Shown in pieces: positions 1 to 5,267 of a DNA stretch of 5,267 nucleotides (its first letter is position 1; the number at the start of each line of letters is the position of its first letter). The position numbers and the translations under genes are program-made. The notes under the pieces were generated by a model, which saw only the letters and a list, made by a program, of their open reading frames with translations, had not been told where the DNA came from and did not search any database. The stretch comes from Chloroflexota bacterium (GTDB taxonomy: Bacteria; Chloroflexota; FW602-bin22; JAMCYS01): positions 1 to 5,267 of the forward strand of contig JAJZQK010000304.1 in NCBI GenBank assembly GCA_021847625.1, written 5' to 3'.

Positions 1-88
1 CGGATAGATCGACGTCGGTCCAGCCGGTGAAGCGGTTCTCCTTGTTCCATTCGCTTTCGCCGTGTCTTAGGAGCACGAGTTTAGACAT
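1..88 (-). CDS. gpmA: 2,3-bisphosphoglycerate-dependent phosphoglycerate mutase, N-terminal fragment (cut by window edge)
   Basis: Reading leftward from the ATG at 88-86 gives 29 codons before the window ends, beginning [15 protein letters not shown] and continuing through [12 protein letters not shown]. This is the classic N-terminus of the dPGM family: the RHGE motif (R8, H9, G10, E11) carries the histidine that is phosphorylated in catalysis, and the ENRFTGW segment contributes substrate-binding residues. The enzyme interconverts 3- and 2-phosphoglycerate in the cytoplasm, in lower glycolysis and gluconeogenesis. No length or C-terminal features can be judged because about seven eighths of the gene is outside. 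The start is supported by alignment with the known family N-terminus and by a GAGGT 11 bases upstream. It begins 32 bases after the phosphorylase stop on the same strand, so it is probably the third gene of the operon. The FTGW match favours GpmA over more distant histidine-phosphatase relatives. Confidence 0.93.
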   Translation of the reverse strand, partial: MSKLVLLRHGESEWNKENRFTGWTDVDLS

Positions 89-99
89 GCTTCGCTATT

Positions 100-104
100 A
101 CCTC
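100..104 (-). promoter_or_regulatory. Ribosome binding site of the phosphoglycerate mutase gene
   Basis: GAGGT on the minus strand lies 11 bases before the ATG at 88. The spacing is slightly long but acceptable. It lies inside the 32-base gap (89-120) between the phosphorylase stop and the mutase start. That gap contains no hairpin with a T-run and is too short to hold a full promoter, which supports read-through transcription from the phosphorylase gene. Confidence 0.55.
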
Positions 105-120
105 GTTTCTCACCCAGCGT

Positions 121-2637
121 TCATCTATACCAAAGGATCTGGGATACTTCAAGGGGCACCGCCGCGCCCTCGACGTAGGGAATGACGCGGGGAGTGTAGT
201 CCGTGACGGGTCTGGCGCTGGGAATGATGGCGCTGTAATTATGGACGTTCACCGACCCCGGCACGAGGCCGGTCAGCTGCATCGGCTGAATCTCGGGTTC
301 CCCGTCCCCGCGCGGCTCGGCGTAGAGCTGAACCTGTACCGAGTCGGGCGTAATCTTGCCCAGATAAACGCCGACCGTGAAGTGGTAGGCATCCTGCTCC
401 TCCCGCGCCTTTAACGGCGCAAAGTGCAGATGGGGCCATTCGCGCTCCATCTCCGCCCGCCAGCGACAGAATTCCACCATCCGGTAGGCGCCCTCGACGA
501 CGCGCCCGCCGTAGGCCTGGGCGGCCGGCAGGTAGAGGTTGTCCACGTATTCCCTCACCATGCGGTTTGCGCTGAACCGGGGCGTCAGCTCGGCCATGCT
601 GGTCCGCACCCGGGCTATCCAGGCGATGGGAATGCCGGCGTCGTTGCGGTGATAGAAACGAGGGACGATCTCTTGCTCGAGCAGACGGAACAGCTCATCC
701 GCCTCGCGGACGTCCCAGCTTGGGTCGTCGTCGTGCTCCTGCCCGTCGCCAAGGGCCCAGCCGACCTCGGGCTGGTACGCCTCCGCCCACCAACCGTCGA
801 GTTCGGAGAGGTTCATCCCCCCGTTGACGAGTATCTTCATGCCGCTCGTGCCGCAGGCCTCCCACGGCCGACGTGGGGTGTTTATCCAGAGGTCGACGCC
901 CTGGGCGAGCTCCTGCGCCAACGACATGTCGTAGTCGGCTAGGAAGACGGCCCGGGCACGCACGTCTGGACGGTGAACGAAGTCGGACCAGGCCTTGATC
1001 ATGGCCTTGCCGGCTTCATCGCGGGGATGGGCCTTGCCGGCAACGATGATCTGCACCGGGCGTAGAGGGTCATTCAGAAGCCCGGCCAGGCGGTCGGGGT
1101 CATAGAGCAGAAGGTTCGGCCGCTTGTAGCTCGTGAAACGGCGGGCGAATCCCATCGTGAAGAAGTTGGGGTTGAGCAGCCGCTGTGCCCCGCCAGTCTC
1201 TTGCTGGCTCGCACCCACGGAGGCGAGCTGCCGCTCCAGACGGCCGCGGGTATAGCCGACGAGCTGCTCGACGCGGGCGTTGCGGAAGGCCCAGATCTTC
1301 TCGTCCGGCATCCCCTTCAGGTTCCTCGCGATGGAATCCATGGTACCCAGCCAGCGTTCCTGGCCGCAGCAGCCGGTCCAGAGGTCGTCGGCGGCAGCGG
1401 AGTCCCACGAGGGGACATGCACTCCGTTCGTGACATGGGTGACCGGCACCTCTCGCCGCGGCCACCGCGGGAATAACGGTTGGAAGATGCGGCGGCTGAC
1501 GTCTCCGTGGAGCCTACTCACGCCGTTGACGGCGCGTGACCCCCGAATCGCCAGGTACGCCATGTTGAGCGGTTCCTGCCGGTTGCCGGGATCCAAGCGA
1601 CCGAGAGATAGCAGCCCGTCCAGGCCAATGCCAAGCTGATCCGCGTATGCCTCCAGGTAGCTCTTCACCAATTCTGGCGCGAAGCGGTCGAAGCCTGCCT
1701 CCACGGGGGTGTGCGTGGTGAAGACGTTGCCGGCCCGGGTGGCGGCCAGGGCCACGTCAAACGGTTGGCGAGTGGCGGCGGCAAAGGTTCGTGCCCGTTC
1801 GAGGACGACCAGCGCCGCGTGGCCCTCATTCAGGTGGCAGATGTCCGGTCCCACGCCCACAGCCTGCAGCAGACGCCAGCCGCCAATGCCAAGGGTCATC
1901 TCCTGCTGGAGACGGAGCTCGGCCCCCCCGCCGTAGAGCTCGGTGGTGATGCCACGGTCGGCAGGGCTATTGATGGGATGGTTGCTGTCCAGCAGGTAGA
2001 GGGTCGTCCGCCCTACCTTTGCCTCCCAGGCGCGCAGGACTAGGTGGCGGCCGGGCAAGTCTACCTCTATCTGGACCCACTCGCCATCCCCGTCGCGGGT
2101 CGGCACCACCGGCAGCAGGCTTGGGTCGTTGAAGGGATACAACTCCCGCTGTCTGCCCGCCGCGTCCAGGGCCTGCCGGAAGTAGCCTTGCTGATAAAGA
2201 AGGCCGACACCCACGACCGGCACGCCGAGGTCGCTCGCCGTCTTGAGGTAGTCGCCTGCCAGGATGCCCAGACCCCCCGAGTAGATGGGTAATGCCTCGC
2301 CCAGCCCGAACTCCATGCTGAAGTAGGCTATGCCCAGCGGCGACTGGGGGTGGGCCTCCTCAAACCACGGCTTCTTCCCCATGGCCTCGCGATACTCCGC
2401 CACGGATTCGTTCATCAGCCGAAGGAAGACCGGGTCGACGGCCAACTCCTCCAGCCGCTTGGCTTTCGTGCTCTGCAGCACGAGCCACGGATTGCCCGTC
2501 ACAGCCCAGAGCTCGGGGTCGATCATCTGCCAGAGCTTATCGGCAGAGTGGTTCCACGACCACCGGAGGTCGGGTGCAAGCTCGGCTAGTGGCTCGAGCT
2601 CGCGTGGTAGAGGTCGCAATAGGTAGCCCTCAGTCAT
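121..2637 (-). CDS. glgP: Alpha-glucan (glycogen/maltodextrin) phosphorylase, GT35 family, long DUF3417-containing form
   Basis: This 838-residue cytoplasmic enzyme would cleave terminal alpha-1,4-glucosyl units of glycogen or maltodextrin with phosphate, giving glucose-1-phosphate. Residues 1-100 resemble the DUF3417 N-terminal domain (DLRWSWNHSADKLW). The phosphorylase core starts at IAYFSMEFGLGE (103-114). Within the core I see LNEGHAA (269-275), TTHTPVEAGF (307-316), THVTNGVHVPSW (400-411), RRFTSYKRP (499-507) and EACGTSGMK (593-601). K601 should be the lysine that binds pyridoxal phosphate. R500 and K505 match, by spacing, the phosphate-site Arg569 and Lys574 of rabbit muscle phosphorylase. 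A C-terminal beta-rich segment (about 735-838) is typical of the long subclass. There is no counterpart of the animal regulatory phosphoserine N-terminus. The start overlaps the ATPase stop as ATGA and has a strong GGAGGG eight bases upstream, so it is well supported. The protein is intact. Preference for glycogen over maltodextrin cannot be read from sequence. Confidence 0.95.
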   Translation of the reverse strand: MTEGYLLRPLPRELEPLAELAPDLRWSWNHSADKLWQMIDPELWAVTGNPWLVLQSTKAKRLEELAVDPVFLRLMNESVAEYREAMGKKPWFEEAHPQSPLGIAYFSMEFGLGEALPIYSGGLGILAGDYLKTASDLGVPVVGVGLLYQQGYFRQALDAAGRQRELYPFNDPSLLPVVPTRDGDGEWVQIEVDLPGRHLVLRAWEAKVGRTTLYLLDSNHPINSPADRGITTELYGGGAELRLQQEMTLGIGGWRLLQAVGVGPDICHLNEGHAALVVLERARTFAAATRQPFDVALAATRAGNVFTTHTPVEAGFDRFAPELVKSYLEAYADQLGIGLDGLLSLGRLDPGNRQEPLNMAYLAIRGSRAVNGVSRLHGDVSRRIFQPLFPRWPRREVPVTHVTNGVHVPSWDSAAADDLWTGCCGQERWLGTMDSIARNLKGMPDEKIWAFRNARVEQLVGYTRGRLERQLASVGASQQETGGAQRLLNPNFFTMGFARRFTSYKRPNLLLYDPDRLAGLLNDPLRPVQIIVAGKAHPRDEAGKAMIKAWSDFVHRPDVRARAVFLADYDMSLAQELAQGVDLWINTPRRPWEACGTSGMKILVNGGMNLSELDGWWAEAYQPEVGWALGDGQEHDDDPSWDVREADELFRLLEQEIVPRFYHRNDAGIPIAWIARVRTSMAELTPRFSANRMVREYVDNLYLPAAQAYGGRVVEGAYRMVEFCRWRAEMEREWPHLHFAPLKAREEQDAYHFTVGVYLGKITPDSVQVQLYAEPRGDGEPEIQPMQLTGLVPGSVNVHNYSAIIPSARPVTDYTPRVIPYVEGAAVPLEVSQILWYR
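2634..2637 (-). other. ATGA stop/start overlap joining the ATPase and phosphorylase genes
   Basis: On the minus strand the ATG of the phosphorylase (2637-2635) shares bases with the TGA of the ATPase (2636-2634). Four-base ATGA overlaps are a standard sign of co-transcription and of possible translational coupling, by re-initiation of ribosomes that have just terminated. A direct consequence is that the phosphorylase cannot have its own promoter between the genes; any private promoter would lie inside the ATPase coding sequence. Confidence 0.9.
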
Positions 2638-5183
2638 CGCCTAGACCCTCCCCTTCCACCTTCTTCCTCTTCGTCTAGAGTATGCCTGGCGCCGAACCAG
2701 CCGGAGTGCCCTGGCCCGAACAGCCTGTAGGCTAACAGTTTAACCCAATCCTGAATCAGGAACAAAACGAAGCAATAGCCCCACACGAAGCCCGCGAGCG
2801 TCCAGCCCAGAGGTGCCATGAGGAAGCCGTACACCGCAATGAACGTGGCGGCGATCTGCGCGCCCAGCGTCGCCACCAGCAGGATCCGCGAGGGCATGAT
2901 CGACCAGAAGTGGCCTCTTGTGCGGGCGACGTACAGCGTAAAGATGCCACCCACGGCCAGGTTGAGGTAGACAAGCGTGCGGAGCGTGTCGGGGTCGTTC
3001 ATCAGGTTAAGGAAGTGATCTCCGATGTAGAAGATGCCGAAGGACCGTAGGACGGCGTAGCCGCCGAGGAAGATCGACACGCCCAGCACCATTGTCATAT
3101 CCCATCTCTGTGGGCGCTCGGCGGGGCGAGTGTTGTCGTAGGCGATAGATATGATCGAGCCGTCGTTGAAGATGGCTATCAGCACGATCATGATGGCGGT
3201 TACCGGGTAGAACTGGAACAGGAGAATCGTCAGGGTCAGGAAGCCGAGTAGAGCCACCGTCTCCGAAATGCGGTAGATGGCGTAGTTGTTCATCCGCTGG
3301 AAAATCTTGCGACTTTCCTTGATCGCGTCGATGATCGGTGAGAGACCTGGCAGAAGCAGAATAATGGAAGCGGCGGCCCGGGCGGCGTCGGTGGCGCCCG
3401 AGACGGCCACCCCGGCGTCGGCCTTCTTGAGGGCAGGGGCGTCGTTGACGCCGTCGCCGGTCATGCCGACGATGTGATCGTGCTTCTGCAGGACGTCGAC
3501 GATGTGGTACTTATGCTCGGGAAACACCTGCGCGAACCCGTCTGCCAGTTCGATGGCTTCATCTAGCTGGCTTTCTTCATGGTGCTTAACCTCACCGAAG
3601 GCGGTAGCGTCGATGATATTCTGGCCCAAATCCAGCTGGCGAGCGATCTCCTTGGCGATGGCCATCTGGTCGCCGGTGACCATCTTTATCTCCAGGCCCA
3701 TCGCCTTCGCCGTGTCCACGGTTGCCTTGGAGTCCTCGCGGAGCGGGTCGAAGAGGGGGATCACACCAAGGAAGTGCCAGGGGCCGTTGTCGTCCGCGCG
3801 GGCGACGCCGAGCGAACGGAAGCCGCGGGCGGCAAATTCGTTCACGGTCTCGTCCACCTGAGGCTTGATCGTGCTCGCATCCGGATCGAGGGCGAGAATG
3901 ACCTGGGGGGCGCCCTTCGTTATCTTGAAGGTGCCGCCGTCCTCGCTTTTGACCGTTGCCTCCGTGCGTTTGTGGACCGGGTCGAACGGCTGGAAGTGCG
4001 TTACCTGGTACGGCTTCAGCTGCTCCTTATCCTTCACCCCACTGAGCACTGCCAGGTCTATCGGGTCTCGGTCCTCGGCCCGGGAGGCGAGGGCACCGGC
4101 GAGGATAACGTCGGCAGGCTTCGCGCCGTTCAAGGTGGAGGGCGTCCCGGGGGTCAGCTTGTTCTGAGTCAGAGTGCCGGTCTTGTCGGAGCAGAGGACG
4201 TCAATGCCCGCCACCTCCTCGACCGCCGACAGCTTGGTGACGATGGCCTGCTGGCGGGCCAGGGCCCTGGCACCGAGCGCCATCGTCACCGACAGTACGG
4301 CAGGCATAGCCACGGGCACGGCGGCGATGGTCAGCACCAGGGCGAACTGCAGGACGGTGAGAAGACCCTCGCCTCTAAAGACGGCCACAACCACGATGAG
4401 CACCGCCAGCGCTATCGCCGTTACCAGCAGAAAGTCGGCGATCTTCAGCACCGCGCGTTGGAGGTGGCTACGTGTCTGAGCGGTCTGCACTAGCTCTGCC
4501 GTCTTGCCATAGTAGGTGCCTTGGCCGGTGGCGTAGACCAACGCCTCGGTCTCGCCTCGGCGCAGAATTGACCCGGAGTAGACCACATCGCCTGCCTTGT
4601 GCTCGACCGGCAGGGACTCCCCCGTGAGGGCCGACTGGTCTACCTGCACCGGCTCGCCGTCCAGCAGCCGGGTGTCGGCCGGGATGATCTCGCCGAGGCG
4701 GAGGCGGACGACGTCCCCTGGGACAAGCTCCCGAGCAGGGATCGTGCGCCATTCGCCATCCCGCCTTACGCGGGCCTGGAGAGCGAGCCTCCGCTTGAGG
4801 GCATCAATAGCGTTGCCGGCCTCTTGCTCCTCGCGGAAGCCCACGACAGCATTGATGAATAGCAGGGCGAGGATGACGCCCAGATCGGGCCAATGCTGGA
4901 GGGCGCCCGAGAGCGCGCCGGCGACGATGATCATAATGGGGATTGGGCCCCAGAAATAGGACATGAACTTGCGAAGGGCGCTCTCCTTGCGCTCGGCAAG
5001 CTCGTTGTAACCGTATTGCTCCAGGCGCTGAGCTGCCTCCGTGCCGCTCAGCCCTTCCGGAGAGGACTCTAGGCGCTTCATCAGCTCGTCGACGGGCAGG
5101 TCCTTACCTTGTGTTTCGATAGCCTGTGGGGAACCATCTTGCGCCCCGTGCGGACGCGCTTTCTCGTGTTGCATGATGCTCAT
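2634..5183 (-). CDS. P-type ATPase, P3A plasma-membrane proton-efflux family
   Basis: Predicted inner-membrane pump using ATP to export H+. I call the ATG at 5183 (849 aa); residue numbers here count from a possible GTG at 5237 (867 aa). After a soluble N-terminus come M1-M2 (about 91-134), the actuator domain with LTGES (204-208), M3-M4 (about 266-315, with PVAMP in M4), and CSDKTGT with the phosphorylated Asp D351. The nucleotide domain has KGAP (441-444); the hinge has TGDGVNDAP (593-601). M5-M10 follow (about 652-830), ending in a short acidic then basic tail. M4 PVAMP rather than the PEGLP of Ca2+ pumps, VLCSDKTGTLTQNKL, PGLSPII and INDG-like FNDGS in M6 indicate P3A. N129 and D692 match Asn106 and Asp684 of Arabidopsis AHA2, the proton gate and acceptor. 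A long plant-type autoinhibitory C-terminus is absent. Ion specificity is inferred from family; the start is less sure than the rest. Confidence 0.93.
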   Translation of the reverse strand: MSIMQHEKARPHGAQDGSPQAIETQGKDLPVDELMKRLESSPEGLSGTEAAQRLEQYGYNELAERKESALRKFMSYFWGPIPIMIIVAGALSGALQHWPDLGVILALLFINAVVGFREEQEAGNAIDALKRRLALQARVRRDGEWRTIPARELVPGDVVRLRLGEIIPADTRLLDGEPVQVDQSALTGESLPVEHKAGDVVYSGSILRRGETEALVYATGQGTYYGKTAELVQTAQTRSHLQRAVLKIADFLLVTAIALAVLIVVVAVFRGEGLLTVLQFALVLTIAAVPVAMPAVLSVTMALGARALARQQAIVTKLSAVEEVAGIDVLCSDKTGTLTQNKLTPGTPSTLNGAKPADVILAGALASRAEDRDPIDLAVLSGVKDKEQLKPYQVTHFQPFDPVHKRTEATVKSEDGGTFKITKGAPQVILALDPDASTIKPQVDETVNEFAARGFRSLGVARADDNGPWHFLGVIPLFDPLREDSKATVDTAKAMGLEIKMVTGDQMAIAKEIARQLDLGQNIIDATAFGEVKHHEESQLDEAIELADGFAQVFPEHKYHIVDVLQKHDHIVGMTGDGVNDAPALKKADAGVAVSGATDAARAAASIILLLPGLSPIIDAIKESRKIFQRMNNYAIYRISETVALLGFLTLTILLFQFYPVTAIMIVLIAIFNDGSIISIAYDNTRPAERPQRWDMTMVLGVSIFLGGYAVLRSFGIFYIGDHFLNLMNDPDTLRTLVYLNLAVGGIFTLYVARTRGHFWSIMPSRILLVATLGAQIAATFIAVYGFLMAPLGWTLAGFVWGYCFVLFLIQDWVKLLAYRLFGPGHSGWFGARHTLDEEEEGGRGGSRR
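2641..2678. repeat. Homopurine tract flanked by a 6-base inverted repeat at the ATPase/phosphorylase junction
   Basis: CTAGAC (2641-2646) and GTCTAG (2673-2678) on the plus strand are perfect inverted repeats. Between them the minus strand is almost purely G and A, broken by a single T, and encodes the Glu-rich and Gly-rich ATPase tail. The right arm in mRNA sense touches the Shine-Dalgarno site of the phosphorylase, so a weak stem could modulate its translation. The arms are short and the loop is about 26 bases, so stability is doubtful. Confidence 0.3.
2646..2651 (-). promoter_or_regulatory. Shine-Dalgarno site of the phosphorylase gene, inside the ATPase 3' end
   Basis: GGAGGG on the minus strand sits eight bases before the ATG at 2637. 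It lies in the codons for the Gly-Gly run near the ATPase C-terminus and is the strongest ribosome binding site in the window. It fixes the phosphorylase start and suggests that the ATPase tail is partly shaped by this signal. Confidence 0.75.
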
Positions 5184-5195
5184 TACCTGACAGAA

Positions 5196-5200
5196 CTCCC
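5196..5200 (-). promoter_or_regulatory. Candidate ribosome binding site for the ATPase start at 5183
   Basis: GGGAG on the minus strand lies 12 bases before the ATG at 5183. The spacing is long, but it is the best purine-rich match near any candidate start. The other options are the GTG at 5237, preceded by a weak GCGGAAGC, and the ATG at 5174, which has no clear site. It is the main reason, along with the lack of family-like residues before position 19, for preferring 5183. Confidence 0.4.
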
Positions 5201-5229
5201 TGGTCTCGCTCGCACACCAATCCGACGGT

Positions 5230-5257
5230 GCTGCCACGCTTCCGCCACGCGGGCAGC
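5230..5257. repeat. Small inverted repeat enclosing a tandem direct repeat, upstream of the likely ATPase start
   Basis: On the plus strand GCTGCC (5230-5235) and GGCAGC (5252-5257) form a 6-base inverted repeat with a 16-base spacer. Overlapping it, GCCACGC occurs twice, at 5233-5239 and 5244-5250, so the copies are 11 bases apart, about one helical turn. If the ATPase starts at 5183 the structure lies 47-74 bases upstream, where a promoter or operator would be expected. No T-run follows on either side within the window, so it does not look like an intrinsic terminator. It could also be chance in GC-rich DNA, or coding if the gene begins further upstream. Confidence 0.3.
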
Positions 5258-5267
5258 CGATATGCCA

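Noticed and set aside
89..120. Possible promoter or terminator between the phosphorylase and mutase genes.
   Set aside because: The gap is 32 bases, has no stem followed by a T-run and no paired -35/-10 elements; only a ribosome binding site can be supported.
424..942. A 172-codon open frame on the plus strand, antisense to the phosphorylase gene.
   Set aside because: It lies entirely opposite conserved phosphorylase sequence including the PLP-lysine motif, and the product resembles no family I know; it is best explained as a shadow.
1100..1465. A 121-codon same-strand frame inside the phosphorylase gene.
   Set aside because: It is an alternative frame of conserved phosphorylase sequence, rich in Arg, Ala and Gly as expected for out-of-frame translation; the host frame is unbroken so no frameshift is implied.
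121..2637. Possible glycogen synthase or other glycosyltransferase instead of a phosphorylase.
   Set aside because: The EACGTSGMK lysine site for pyridoxal phosphate and the RRFTSYKR phosphate-site segment are specific to the GT35 phosphorylases.
4170..4200. Possible assignment of the ATPase as a Ca2+ (P2) or heavy-metal (P1B) pump.
   Set aside because: There is no PEGLP in M4, no CPC or CPx motif, and no N-terminal metal-binding CxxC domain; the sequence around DKTGT, the PVAMP motif and FNDG in M6 fit P3A.
3579..4493. A 304-codon open frame on the plus strand, antisense to the ATPase gene.
   Set aside because: It runs opposite a clearly conserved P-type ATPase core, its protein is low-complexity (rich in Gly, Arg, His, Val, Asp) with no recognisable domain, and GC-rich coding DNA commonly leaves such complementary frames open.
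1..5267. Searched by eye for tRNA or rRNA genes, CRISPR arrays, insertion-sequence ends and transposase or phage genes.
   Set aside because: Nearly all bases are accounted for by three conserved housekeeping-type genes, and no regularly spaced repeats or terminal inverted repeats with target duplications were seen.

Overview
All three genes in this window lie on the minus strand, so in transcription order the window reads from high to low coordinates. It opens with a near-complete P-type ATPase of the proton-pump (P3A, plasma-membrane H+-ATPase) family at about 5183-2634. A long-form alpha-glucan (glycogen/maltodextrin) phosphorylase of GT35 follows at 2637-121. The first 29 codons of a 2,3-bisphosphoglycerate-dependent phosphoglycerate mutase lie at 88-1, and that gene continues beyond the left edge.

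The ATPase stop and the phosphorylase start overlap as ATGA. Only 32 bases separate the phosphorylase stop from the mutase start. I see no terminator or convincing internal promoter, so the three genes look like one operon. Both full-length proteins are intact, with all their usual catalytic motifs, and show no frameshift.

The DNA is GC-rich and densely coding, which fits a free-living bacterium. P3A pumps and phosphorylases with an N-terminal DUF3417-type domain both occur in several bacterial phyla (for example Chloroflexota, Actinomycetota, Deinococcota) and in archaea. The window alone does not fix the phylum. Nothing suggests a mobile element, phage, CRISPR array or RNA gene.

Functionally, the phosphorylase releases glucose-1-phosphate from stored glucan without spending ATP, and the mutase acts in lower glycolysis. 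The ATPase spends ATP to export protons. A reasonable inference is an energy or pH-homeostasis unit in which reserve-carbohydrate breakdown is co-expressed with proton extrusion. The individual families are well known; the less ordinary points are this combination, the tight coupling, an alanine where P3A pumps usually carry a basic residue in M5, and a small repeat structure just upstream of the likely ATPase start.
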